NCBI RefSeq assembly: GCF_963675165.1
Contig: NC_087382.1
Span: 7,240,315-7,304,314 of the forward strand
Reading direction: 5' to 3'
From: Halichondria panicea
Taxonomy: Eukaryota; Porifera; Demospongiae; Suberitida; Halichondriidae
Length of the DNA stretch: 64,000 nt
Made by a program: the position numbers and the translations under genes
In this document: positions 46,201-59,800 of the stretch, piece by piece
Position numbering within the stretch: position 1 is the stretch's first letter
Layout of the letters: every line of letters starts with the position of its first letter
Notes under the pieces: generated by a model
What the model was told of the DNA's origin: nothing
Databases searched by the model: none
The model's input: the letters and a program-made list of their open reading frames with translations, nothing else

Positions 46201-49200
46201 CTAACTGACAGAGAAATCATGTTGAATGAGCTGGTCAAGTTCTTTATTGAGGTTAAAATCCACGACCACTCCAATTACTTTGTGGACAGCCTCTGGGACT
46301 ACACTGATGTGCTACAAGTCAGTGCATGCGTGTGTTTGTATATTATTATGTACAATGTACACCCATTGCACTATATGCAAGTAGGATAGTTAGGCCCACA
46401 GGACACTATACTCACTTGCTTTTTTACTAACTTTTCTGCTCTACTGCTTCCTCGTGTGTACAATGTACAGGTGGTATCACCAATAATGTCAGCAGCTGTA
46501 TTGTATGTTTCTGTCACAGGACTGGGAGTCCATGACTACGCTGCTCCTTGATGACAAGTGTGGCATCAAACTCTCAGAAACAGAGGAGGTTGTGCTCGTA
46601 GAAATCATGTCCTGTGCCATAAGGAGAGCCACTGGCACTAACCCACCAGCTGGAAGGGCCAAGGGGAGGGTGAGAATACATTTTTATATCACGTTGTCAA
46701 GGTTATAAAGGTGTAATAAAAGTCATACAGTCCCTTTCGTTATTTTTATTACACGGTCGCGTAGTCTCGAGGCATGCTTTGGTAAGGGGTCGTCATACAT
46801 GTATATATATAATCAACTCGCCCTCATGCTTGTGCCTGTATACTTCATGCTATGTCTTACCAGAGATTGAATAGAGAGGGATATGAAACTTGATGACGTG
46901 TACATACAATCTGTGTTGCCCAAAATGGGCGTGGCACATTGTCTTTACTGCAATTTCTATGTAAAATCATGTAAAATACTTTGTGGGACTGTATCTCTGG
47001 ACTTGCTGCTATACATATAGAACAAAGTTGATATTAAATGCAAGAGTAGACCTTTGGGAAGTGCAACAGCTCCTCAGCTAAAAGCCAAGAGACAGCTTGT
47101 TCGATCACTTCAACTTTTTTGACCTCTTGTACTTGTCCTGGAGCAAAATTTTGCAAAATTGTACACTAAAAATCGATTATACTTTCAGCATCAGAGCGAT
47201 CTAGCCTTTGAGACAGGCACCAGTACATAGAATACATAGCTAACATTAAAACTCATCACTAAACCATCTTATGAAAACCAACTTGCTTTCTGCTACAGTC
47301 CCACAAAGGCTAGTATAGCCAATAAACCAGGGAATCTGGCGTTCTGGATTTTATTGCCACCAAATATATTTTAAAACAATCTGTGGCTAGTCAATTATAT
47401 GATCATAATTCTTCAAGTGAGTCATCCAGCTTCCCATGGGCCTGTTTTGTTTTATTTACAAATTAAACGGCCATTTTTATAGCAACGCGGAGTGCCTAAA
47501 CTTTTTACTCTGTTTTACATTGAGCACATAAGCTCACGTGATCTAGTTTCATATCCCCTTCTCTTCAATCTCTGGTCTTACTAACAACACGTAATTATGT
47601 ATAGCGCCACATTAATTAATTTTTTCAAGTACATAATTACTTCGTGGATTGACCTTGAACCTTGAACATTTTACTTAGTTTTCCGGTAGTGTAAAGGGGC
47701 GTAGCTGGGCACGCACCTCCAAAAGGTCTTAACAGGCTACAGTATAACGTTGACTCTTTCTTTGTGACTATCGTTAAGGTGAATTCTATCCTTGAAATTA
47801 TAATCCACAAAAATGTTTGGTCCTTAAAAATTTGGCGCTACACGGTAGTTGTTAGTTTCCGACATCACAGTTCTTCTCTACATGTACATGTACAGTCATG
47901 TAATGTATAATTGTGTACTCTTGTAGCACAAGTGTAGACTCAGTAGTTTTTTAACAACTCATTAGACTTTTTTTTATAGACACTAGCGCTGTTTTCTCTT
48001 TCCAGGTCATCTCAAACAAAGAGAAAAGAGCAATGGAGGATTCCAAGCAGGAGCTGAGTACACATTTCATGAACACTCTCCCGGAATTAATACAAAAGGT
48101 ACGTTGTCTTGTGGTACCGGAAGTTTACAATGTATCTCCCCCAGTACTTATACGTTTTGTTAGCTGAAAGCTTTATGCATACATGTACATCAAGAGCGCA
48201 TAAAAGAGAGAGCGTGTAGCTTCCGTCTGCTACAGTACGGGCAGAATCCAAAACCACTATTACATGTATAAATAGTACTATGGTCAAGTGGTATTACATT
48301 CCATGCACATGCAGCAGTGAGTGATTTCAAGAATTATTGTATTTATAAGTAGTGGTTTTGGATTCTGCCCACACTGTAGCAGATGCATATTATAAGTTAC
48401 ACGCTCTCTCTCTCTTTTATGCGCTCTTGATGTACATGTATAATCATATGTAGCTACAATGTACATTGTATTCATGCCACGGTAACCCTCGGTTAGTGGG
48501 TGGAGCTAAACATGTTATCACTCTTACATGTATTATGTAAAGATTAACCCCATAATCTCCAACGCTAACGTTTCACTGTGTTTTTCTTTAGTTTGGGTCA
48601 ACTGCGCCGAATGCAACAAATTTTGCGAATATTCCTCGTCAATTTGAGCTGGAGCTGTATGCTGAGAGTAGGCTCCAAAAGGTTTGTCTGGAGCCGTCTT
48701 ATTCTCTCACACTATCTGACTCTTTCCTTTTCTAGCAACTAGAGAGCCTGCTGACTCACATGCACCAACTGATCATGATGCATCACGACCCAGACATTCT
48801 GACTGAATGTGCCCTCACTTTCAAATATCTCATGGACCCAGAGTTCTCTCTCCATTCCACTTCTGTGAGTCTCATAATGGAGATCATGACTCACCACGTA
48901 ACCCTTGTACCTGTTTGTGTGTAGGAACATGCCTTCAAGGTGCTCATGGAGGAGATGGTTGACACTTTCAAACAACAGCTAGAAGCCGCCGATGAGAACA
49001 CACTGGTGAGTACATGTACAACATTGATTGCAAGCTCATCTGATATGATTATCTCCATGCACACAGACTGATGAAGAAGATGAGGATTGTTTCGCTATAT
49101 CCATCAGCACTAGAAGATTGGCCACATTTTACAAGTGTGTTTCAAATGTCATATACTTGTACCTCTGCACGGTTTCACCTCTGCATCATTTGCATGGTAG

Positions 49201-52200
49201 TTACAAAACACCAAATGGTTTAGTGGCATTGCATATGTTCACACGGCCAGCTACATGTACATGTACGTGTAGGATGGTCTAGAAGTACCGGAAAGTAGAT
49301 TGTTTCAATTACACCATCCATGCAGGTCATATAACACAATTACAGGGTCATGTTGTTGTTGTCAGCTTAAAGGGTGGCCACCGAGTTTTAACCCCAAAAC
49401 AAGACAACGTTTAGCTTGCTATTTTTTCTTTGCTCTCCAGGCATATTGACATTGGTCGGTTTGAGTTCACAGAAGAGATGGGAAAATTATTGGATGAGGG
49501 AGCAAGAAAGGGATACTCAGAGAAGGTGTGTAGCAATGGTGGCTGTGTGTAGGGAATGATGCCGTTATTGTAGGTGCTTGAGAATGCCATTGTGTGTATG
49601 ACACACGAAGTCATGTGGGAAATGCAGGAAATGGAAAGCTCTGGCACATATGAAAGGGTAGGTGATGGACCAATAATTAAATTTGTACATACTACATGTA
49701 CATCTTTGCAATATCCATAAAAAGCGTTACATTTGACTGCACTAATTATTTTGTTACTTATATCGTGTGCAGTGTGTAACGTACATACACACACCCATAC
49801 ACACAGGAAACTCTTCGGAAGGTACGCTCGATAATGATGCAGCTTTTCAAGAGCTGTGAGCACCTCCTCAAGTTTGCAACAGGTCCCGCCCAACGTCAGG
49901 CCTTTGTGACCTTTGCTGACCTCTTGGTAGTGTTCTCAAGGCATTTGGCTTCCCAGGAACCTGCCCTGGCTGGTTTAGTATATGAACCAGATTTCTACTT
50001 ACAGGACTCAATACAGGTTAGTCAGTTGCTAAGCTGTCGTTAGCATGACTACCATGTGCAACACAATACAAACATACATGTACCAGTTACTGTAGTGCTA
50101 ACAAGCATAAAATGTTTTGGGGGTGGGACACGCATGCAATTATGATTACTAGTTAATGCGACGTCACAACAACTCGCATCAATTGTAAACCGAACGTTCG
50201 GACACTTTTCTGGGAAATTTTTGTTAATCTAATACAGCGGACACTCTGGTAATATCCAAACAATCCTTTGAAAAGTGAATGTACATGTACCATCCGTATA
50301 GAGCGAGTATATAATTATGGCGAGCATTATGATTATTTGGTGAACGAGGCAATTAAAGTGTAATATCATACCTGGCAACTATCCCGGTCTTACCAGGAAT
50401 ATCCCTCAAAATTGTCTCTCTTCCCGGTATCCCGGCTAAGGGGTCTAATTTCAAGCACAAAACACTTTTGTTTGATTTCTAAATACTGCACATGTAAACA
50501 TTCCAATTATAGATGCAAACCGAAGTAATATTGGAAAATCTGAGCCATGTGGCAGGATGTGCATAAAACCCACAAAATAAACAGGAAATTAATAATAATG
50601 ATGTCAGCTCTACCAGACTTTTTTGAAAAGTATTTTTATGAGTTTTTAATTGATCAAGCAGAAACATCTAATTTCAAACACAATCTTTGATTTTCAAGTA
50701 AATTTAGTATTAGAGGTTGGCAGGTCTGTAATGGGCGATTTTTAATTTGATGATTGTGTTGTATGGGATACATTACCAGGTGTGTTTGGCGAATTTTTAA
50801 CTCGGCAATATTCACTTGATTCGCCAAATCACCAAAAATACCCGCTATATATACAATACGTTCCATATGCACCTCACCTTAGCTCAGGGTTTACCTATAA
50901 TTATAGCTAGTCCTAATGCATACTGCTTTACTATTAAAAACTCAGCTAGCTTGTGGTGCAGCTGCATGCCTGTTGTAAATATTCCGGACATTTCACGTGC
51001 TCTGTAAAATGGCTTGTTCTTATTGTTTGCTGTTGAATAAATGGGAACAACAAATTCACATTCACTATAATTTCATACAAAATGATGTTGTGAAGCACAG
51101 CTGTCCCCCTCCAGGACTATATTGTCCACCAGATCCTGAATTCCCCGGAGGATGAGCAAGACACAGAGCCAGACTCTGAGGAGGAGGCCCTGCTAATGGC
51201 TGAGCGTCTTAATGACAGGAGAGTCCAGCTGGCAGCCTTTCTCAAGTTAGGCATGTACCACGTTATTGACATGGTGAAGTTGGCCCCAATCTGGGCAGAG
51301 TACATTAAAGTGAGTGTCACCATCAATGTACATGCATAGTTAAACATATTTCGAAGGACATCTGATGCTTATTGTGTGCGTGTGTGTGACCCGCATACAC
51401 GTACATGTACAGCTTGCATTGCATGTAGTTATAGGCAAGCAGAAAAATTCACACAACATCATATACATTGTACGTACAAAGCAGGGCTCGCGCTAAAAAT
51501 ATTAGCATGACTGTCAAAATGTCAGTCCAATTAATGTTTTGATCCGCCAACATGTAATTTGCTCTGACATTCAATCAACTGGCTATATAATTTCTAATTA
51601 ATCAAATCAGAAAATTATAGGCGCACAGTCATTGGTTCTTGTGCATGAGGCTGGCAGCATGATCGTCGAAGTTGGACGCTCAAATATTCCTTGAGCCATC
51701 AATAAACTCGTTCAAGTTTCTTAGGCCTGATAGCTTAGAGAGAGACACACCAGCCAAAGTGAGAGACCCTTCAGCCAGAGAGAGAGAACAAACAGATAGT
51801 TTGCTTGCTCTCAGCTAGCTAACTACATTCAATATACAGCCATGAGGCAATTTGTAATTCTTGGTCATTTTCACTGATCCATTTATCCACACTTCTTGTT
51901 CTGAGCTACTAGAACTCTGACAAGGGCTCTTACTAGTGCTAAAATAGCTAACCCCTATAGCGATCTCTGGCTAGCTCTACATGTACATTGTATGCTCCGA
52001 CAAAATGTCTGACTAACACATGCATTGATCTGTCACGTGCACATAATGACCGGGTGTCAGACTGTAATTTCAAGCCCTGCAAAGTACAAGTTCTATTGCC
52101 TCTCATCCCCCCAGCAATATCCCAACTTTGGAGACCTCATCAAGTTCTCATTGAATCGCTGCCGAGAGAAGAGCCCCATCTCCTGGTACAGGACAGTGTT

Positions 52201-53362
52201 CACTTGCCTGAAAAACTCCTTCTTGCAGTACAAGGACGAGAATGGCTATGTAGATCAGCTGTCAGGAGAATGGTTTGAGATCAAAGATCTGGCTAAGAAG
52301 TTCGCAATGAGTATGGGATTCGAGCCAACGAAAGTCAGGCGACCTCTAGTTGGAATCCACAGGTATGTGCCACAATACAATGCTGTACGGTGCTACTTGT
52401 ATGTGTGTTGTCAAGCGTGATCTATGCATCAGTTTATATGACTCACCTCCTCTGTACGTGTTTACTTAGGGAGGGGATACAGTTTGCTCTTACTGGGTTG
52501 GACTCTAGCCTCACTCTAGATGAGTTGGACGATATGGACCCGCCCCCCAACATTGACTTCCTGATGGTCCTCAACGAGTTCAGTCATCGTCTCCTGGCTC
52601 TGGATCGTACCGGGGAAAAGGGGGTCGTCTCTTTCCTTGACCAGCAGCTTCCCGAAGGACTTATGCTGTCTATCAAAAACAAGAAGACGCAGGGCTGGGA
52701 CTCACTTATGTTCTATCATCGGCACACCTCTACTGCCCCAGTGAACAAGGGCCGGACAACTGGAGGGGCTATAGCTGTTCTTCGCCCTGGGGCCATCTCT
52801 CAGAGCCGGGCCAAAAAGAGATCACTCAAGATCTTGAATGGTATTTGTTATCATGTAGCATGTGTAATTAACCTAATTACAGCGCCACAAAAATCATTTT
52901 TTGCAAGTCTACATGTTTATGGTGCTATAGTAAAGGCTTCTGGTAAAAAAACATGCATTTCGTATAATTATTTTGCAAAAACAGAGCTCAAAGTTCTATA
53001 CCAATAATTGATTGCGAACTTTGACTTTTAGTAAAATGAGTTTTAGTTGCTTTTGACTGTACATATAACCTTGGACCCCATAATAATCATTATTGCACCT
53101 GGAGCTTCTTTGATCTAGAGCAAGTTGATGTAGCATAGCGTTTAATGTCTCTTCTTTACCGAAGGCCATATACTGTACATGTACATGCATGAACTGTTTT
53201 TTCCCTCCAGAGTCTACTTTGAGTGATATTGCTCGTCCCACGAAAATTTCTCGCTTAGGAGACACGCCCCCCTCAATGGATATGTCAGGGGGAGAGAGTG
53301 TGGGAGAGACATCCACATTAAGAAGGTCCAAACGAAACACCACCACTAGAGCCGAGTCTTGA
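43250..53362 (+). CDS. STAG: Cohesin subunit SA/STAG (stromalin), 21 exons
   Basis: STAG/Scc3 binds the Rad21 kleisin and DNA in the cohesin ring and is needed for sister-chromatid cohesion and loop formation in the nucleus. The exons are 43250-43345, 43660-43935, 44321-44545, 44839-45057, 45182-45414, 45526-45682, 45877-46111, 46190-46317, 46520-46669, 48006-48098, 48592-48681, 48736-48864, 48925-49005, 49067-49134, 49441-49525, 49574-49657, 49807-50016, 51115-51309, 52115-52362, 52470-52840 and 53211-53362. They sum to 1175 codons with all phases closing; human STAG proteins are about 1,230-1,260 residues. The STAG domain is in exon 3-5 ([58 protein letters not shown]) and the stromalin conserved domain in exons 5-7 ([50 protein letters not shown]). 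The basic N-terminal tail has [15 protein letters not shown]. The C-terminus is short and lacks the long tail of vertebrate STAG1/2. Confidence 0.95.
46861..47574. mobile_element. Non-autonomous TIR element, 7-bp target duplication (STAG intron 9)
   Basis: The ends CAGAGATTGAATAGAGAGGG and its near-inverse bound 714 bases, flanked by exact GTCTTAC at 46854-46860 and 47575-47581. The terminus aligns with that of the element at 16703-17267 (shared CA-AGAT and AGAGGGAT) and its duplication is the same length. It lies in the largest STAG intron and is non-coding. Confidence 0.82.
48183..48442. repeat. Near-palindromic element in STAG intron 10
   Basis: TGTACATCAAGAGCGCATAAAAGAGAG... at the left faces its inverse at the right, including CTGCTACAGT and GGGCAGAATCCAAAACCACTA, over about 100 bases per arm with one indel. 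No coding frame. The target duplication is not certain. Confidence 0.7.
51482..52079. mobile_element. hAT-like element, 5-bp target duplication (STAG intron 18)
   Basis: The ends CAGGGCTCGCGCTAAAAA and ...CAAGCCCTG are inverse over the first 7-9 bases, and CAAAG flanks both sides (51477-51481 and 52080-52084). Non-coding, 598 bases, it ends just upstream of STAG exon 19. Confidence 0.72.
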
Positions 53363-53819
53363 ACATCTTAAACACTTCATCTACTCATTTAACCACCGTA
53401 CACTTTGTCTAGCTTTAATAGTCTCTAGCTGCTTACATTGTATCTATGATATTACCAGCAAACCATTATTAATAATAATAACCCACCATGCATGATTGTA
53501 TAATTTATTGCCTCATTCAAATTTGTGTTCATCATTAAATGCGTCCCTGTGACAACATGCAACTTTGCGGTTCAATCTATATACTGCAATGTGACTATAA
53601 TTATGTATATACAGCAGACAGTGCATGATGGTCTGAATGTCACTTTCACACTGATGTGTAAAACATTTTAAGGAAGGAATGGCTGCCTTGAAAGGTGTCC
53701 CTGATGATACTAAACGAGTGCGGAATCACTTGCGGTACAAAATCTCTGACTACATAGTGTAGTATGAAATTCCACAAAAAGAAAATAACAGTCAACCTAA
53801 ATGTGTGCTTATAAACCTG
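53363..53819. other. Convergent 3' region between STAG and the MFS gene
   Basis: AT-rich 3' sequence serving both genes, with AATAATAAT runs near 53470. No other gene seen. Confidence 0.5.
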
Positions 53820-56800
53820 CTACGAAACAAATTTAATTTCACTTTCACTATTGAGTTCCTTCATCTTAATTTGATTTAACACCTCCTTTGATTGAGATTC
53901 ACTTAAAGCCCTGGGTGCCAGCTGCTTGTATAGGGCTATGGCTCCAATTAGAGCAACAAGAAGAGTGGTGTTGATCACAATTAGGGGAGGGTATGTGTGT
54001 CGATTGAAGTGTCTGTACACAAAATCAACTGCATGGAAAAAGAGATTAAATAAACAAGCAGGTGTGAACAAGATTAAAACTGATAGTCATTCCAATGTAC
54101 ACACAGAATTTGTCTGCAATGACAAATTATTAGTGACTTACTCCACAATGGGGTGACTGTTCTTGCTACACTGTTGGCAGTATACACAGCACTAATAGCA
54201 ATTCCCTACGATAACCAAAGGGCAAATTTTCATCATAAAATCGTGTTTGTCGGTCTATAAGAACAATTTTAGGCCAGGTTATTGACAGCCTTGTTCCCGG
54301 CCTGACTCTATTCTATTGTAACATAGGTAGAGAAAAAATTATTACAGAAAAATCGGCCGTCTATAAGAACAATTTTAGGCCAGGTTATTGACAGCCTTGT
54401 TCCCGGCCTGGCTCTACTCTATTGTAACATAGGTAGAGAAAAATTATTACAGAAAATCGGCCCTGGATCGTATATATAGGTATATATAGAAAATAATTGA
54501 CTCACTTGCAGAGCAGGAGGTGTTACATCGGTTGTTATGGACACTGTAACTGTTACAAACATCTGCATACAGATCACAATCAGCACAATGCCTATAGAAA
54601 ACTGCACAAAATTGATGGACTTCTCATCACTTCGACAGAAAGGAGGACAATATTGGCAACTGCTTCCCGTAACCTTGGAGATACAGTTCCAAATACAATT
54701 ATGCTCATTGCTACTCTCCGCTTCACACAAACTAGCAAAATTGTCTGTAGAAAAATCTCTGCAAACCATTGTAATCTGAGATTCTGCTACAGTGGAAAAG
54801 TTTGCTAAGAACTTTTCATAGCAAGGATCTCGCCCAATTGCCTGCCAGTCAGATGATAGAGTAGTACCAATAATCCCCAGGAGAATGGTGACGATTAACA
54901 CAACTCTGTTGTCCATTCTGAAACATTTGAGTGAGATCCTAAAATAAAATAATTATGTCTAAAATACACTATATATGTCAAGTGCGACTGAAGTTATATT
55001 TGTAAGCGCATGAACATTATAAATTATAATTATTGTAAGCTTGTCAATAACTTACAATCAGGCTGTAATAATTATGCTCGGAATAATTTTAGGATTGTCT
55101 AAAAAGAAATAAGCTGAGCGGATAATAGGCATATCAATGTCCATTTTTGGTAAAAATCATTCATTACATTAAGTTTTGCATAACAACGTTCTCAGGGCAA
55201 AAAATGATCAGTTCAAGCCAGCAAGATGAGAACCAAAATAACGTTTTGTGTCAGTTGTGAGCTGTATTTATATCTATACGTATAAAACTATTATGGGGGA
55301 ACGAGAATAATCGGATTTGTAGGCACATTTTTCAAGAATAATGAATGAAAAAAAGAATAATTTTTATCAGGGCCTTATAATTATATAGCTACTTACAATA
55401 TGACTCCAGCTCCCAAGCTCACGAACATCAGTACTAGAAAGAAGATGGAATTCTGAGAAATGTCGAACCCAAAAAAGTCACGAAGAACCGGTGGGAGCAG
55501 TGTGTCAGATACATTGAAAATAGAGAACGCCACATATCCACAGTAAACAAAGTATAAAATCTATATAACATTTGTTGTTATGGATATAAATTGTAAGTGC
55601 TGTGTGCATGTTGAGATATTTTTTGCATTACATATACATCATGCTGAGACTATAGGTTGGTATACTGTCAATCATGCATAGTACATCTATATATAGTCTA
55701 AACATGTGTCTTGCAGCCTGTCGTATAAGGCGGCCGCGGGGTTATAGTGCTGTCAGTGTGTCCGTTTGTTTGACGGGGAGTCTACTCATACACGTGCATG
55801 CACGCCATGCATGCAAAGCACTGCATTTGCAGCACCAATAATAATTATAGCCTCATAATTATGCAAAGTTCTCAAAGAAAAACTGCAACAGTGAATATTT
55901 TTGGGTGGGAAAAGTAGAAGGATTAAAAACGTAGTGAGTGTATACTCTTTACTTCAGAATGCAATTAATTTAGGTTTGAGTGTACAGATGTGTATATAAG
56001 TATACAGTTCGCATGTTAGGAGAGTACCCTGGCGTACAAATTTGTACATGCAACTGAATTTTGATACAATTTAACAGTTGACTTGGTATGGCGGCATGAT
56101 TCTATAGGCTTCCGTATATCGGGTTTCAAATGGGGCATTCCTTTCGAATGTGACGTTCTTTCGATTGCAAATTGCGAATTTCGAATCGAAAAAATGCAGA
56201 GAGTATAAGCATGGCTAATTACTGTATAATTATAGCACGAAATGTCCTATATAATTTCGGAAATGGCCTCTAACAGTATTTCGTTGAATACTATAATTAT
56301 ACAGTTGACATGCATGCATAAAGGATACGACAAGTAGACTTCCACATCTGATTGTCTTAAAGACGGCAACTTGACCTCTCCATCGAGTGACAGATTCTAC
56401 ACCATTCAGTTTCTCATGACATTGGCATTGAATCTTCTCATCTTCTCTGTACACCAAGAGGAAAGTGACTGTATACAGTATTCCGAGTGCAAACAGGAAC
56501 CAACCAGGCCATCGATATTGATCAACTTCAACAAATTGTGCTACTACTGAAGTGATTCCTGCATGTATGTAAATATATGACTGTAGTATTATAATACATG
56601 CACCATGCATGTATACAATCATGTATATTATAACTAGAGCACTAAAGTGCAAACCCTCGGCTGGTGACATGATTATAAAGAAACCAGAAGACTGATATAA
56701 TGCAGTGCATATAGTGATGTTGTTATCATCATCATGCATGACTTGCACAGCAACTCAGGAGCAATAAAACTAAACCAGACTGGAGGCATGCTGAAACATT

Positions 56801-59800
56801 TGAGAACAGGTATAGTAGTACTATAAATATATGCACTGTGGATTAGGATCACAGCAAAGAAGCATGGAGTCTCAGAGAAGTATGGCTCTAGGTCCTGCAT
56901 GGATCCCAGTCAGCTAAAGCAAGCTTTCTACTTTAGTGACCCTGTTCCATTGTTTCTGGACCTGGTACAGGATCACTTCAGTTATAAGTAACGCATGTGC
57001 AAGTTTTGTTCAAGCTACATTTTGCTCGCTTTTATTAGACAACGAAGCTTTAACACCGAAAGCTGCCACTATTAGAAGTACTGACTTGTTGTGTGGAGGC
57101 TACCCATGCTGTAAACGCAGTGCTAGAGCATCCAGGTAAGCAGACCCAGTCACAAGCTTCTTAGCTTTTGCTCGTTTTTATTTGACAACGAAGGTTTAAC
57201 ATGAAATTCTGCCACTATTAAAATTAATAACTTGTTGTATGAAGGCTATCCATGCTGTAAACGCAGTGCTGTGGCATCCAGGTGAGTAGATTCACCTGTC
57301 ACAAACAAACAAACAAACAAGCAAACAAACAAACTAGAGCACTAAAGTGCAAACCCTCGGCTGGTGACATGATTAAAAGCAACCAGAAATATAATGCAGT
57401 GCATATAGTGATGTTGTTATCATGTATGACTTGCACAGCAACTCAGGAGCAATAAAACTAAACTCAAAACTAAAGTAACAACGTGCACATGGACTGGGAT
57501 CACAGCAAAGAAGCCTGGAGCCTTAGACTAAGAGAAGTATGGCTCCTTCCAGGCTGGAGTACGTGTAGGATCCAGAGTCAGTCAACAACCTTAACCAGTC
57601 ACACAATTCTACTTTTTCTTGACAGTATTCAATTGTTCCTGGTACGGGATCACTTCAGCTGAAAATACATAATCAAGCCTTGACTAGATATTTTTAGCTG
57701 AAGTGATTCCGTACCTTGACTCAAGGCCACGTGGCAAGTTTAAGCTTCTTAGCTTTTGCTCGCTTTTACTCGACAAAGAAGCTTTAACATCAAAATCTGC
57801 CACTATTTAAACCAAGATATTGTTGTGTGAAGACTACCTATGCTGCAAACGCAGTGCTATGGCATCCAGGTGACTAGATATACTCGTTACAAACAAACAA
57901 ACAAACTAGAGCACTAAAGTGCAAACCCTCGGCTGGTGACATGATAATAAAGAAACCAGAAGAGTGGTAATGCAGTGCATGTAGCATGTATGACTACAGT
58001 AGCACAGCAACTCAAGAGCAATAAAACTAAACCAGACTTGGAGGCATGCTGAAACATTGAGTGGTACATGTCACATTAGACATGCACTGTGGACAGGGAT
58101 GACAGCAAAGAAGCCTGGAGCTTAGACTTAAAGAGGTATGGCTCCTGCCAGGCTGGAGTATAGGATCCAGAGTCAGCCAATAACCAGTCACAATTTTAGC
58201 TTTCTACTATAATTATATTTGGTAAGGATCACTTCAGCTGCAACTACGTAGATCTAATCAAGGCCATGTGTAGCTAGCTAGCCAACGTGCAAGTTCAAGC
58301 TTCTTAGCTTTTGCTCGACAATGAAGCTTTAACATCAAAATCTGCCACTATTTAAATCAAGATATTGTTGTGTGAAGGCTATCTATGCTGTAAACGCAGC
58401 GCTGTGGCATCCAGGTGAGTAGATATACCTGTGACAAACAAACAAACAAACAAACAAACAGACCAACATACTACTATACCCGTGGCCGCCCACGCGCGCC
58501 TCGGGTAACAAACAGACAAACAGACAGACTACTATAACCCGTGGCCGCCCACGCGCCTCGGGTTAACAAACAAACCAAACGACTACTATAACCCGTGGCC
58601 GCCCACGCGCCTCGGGTTAACTACTGTTATTATTACATGCAGAAAATATATCGATGGTCCCTACCTAAGGTTACTGGAAAGATAATACCCTTATGTATAA
58701 GGTCTGCTGCAAACAATTTGTCCTTGAGACAAAAATTTTTTTTTGTTTCCTGCTCTTTTAGGTCATTTTTCCTGGCGTCTACTATAATGGAGGCAGATCG
58801 ACTTGCATAACTTAGTAGTAAGATAGGAGAAGCACCATCGAAAATTCCCAGTAAAAATCGAGCAACAAGAATCATCCACGGCTCTACTGCTTGTGCATAA
58901 AGCAAACTTCCGACAATGAACACCAGTAAAAATAGGAGAATTGATAACCGATATGTTATGAATCTTGGGAGCACCCCGGCAATTGGTGATATGACTAATG
59001 CTGATACACTGAACATTGTGATTGCCCATGAGTAGAACATATCTGATTCACCCAACCCTGGCCTGATACTTGAATCAGCGGCGTTGTACTGCAAGAAAAA
59101 TAGCATAATTATACAAACATATCATCGTCATTGCATCGTCAATCATCATAATTAGTATAATTAATAGTACAGTGGAACCTCTGTTAACAATCACCTCCGA
59201 ATAAAGGCCAGCTGCTATATAACGGCCAGGCACCCAGGTCCCAAATGAACAGTTTGTGTATAAAACAACCTCTCAACAAAGGCCACCTCTGTATAAAGGC
59301 CAAAACATTGTTCCCCAAAGGTGTCCGTTATAGAGGGGTTCCACTGTATATATTATGGCTAAGAGTGCAATATATGGGATTAATAGCACGAGTAACAATT
59401 AAGCAATGGCAAGGATACTAATTGCACGAGGCGCAGCCGAGTGCTATTAACCTTACCAGTGCTTGTTATTAATCCCTTATTGCACGAGTATAGCCATATA
59501 CTATTGATTGTTAATCGTTTGTGATGCAGTTTTAAGGACATTTTTAGCTGCAGTTTCAGTAAAAAAATTAGCCGCGGCCGTTATTCGAATGTGCAGTCGT
59601 CAAGGCAGTAATTGCACGTCGTTAATGATGATGTGCAATTACTGATACGCGATTAATCACTGTACGCATCACAGTGAATAATAGGACAACATGCGATTAT
59701 AGGTAAAAGTATATAGATTACCAATGCATGGTAAAACAACCTGTGTCAGTGGCGGATCCAGAGGTGGTTCTTTGGGTTCAATTGAACCCCCCTTTCAGAC

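Noticed and set aside
58595-58810. Open frame on plus
   Set aside because: It is antisense to an MFS exon and a repeat, with no similarity to any protein I know.
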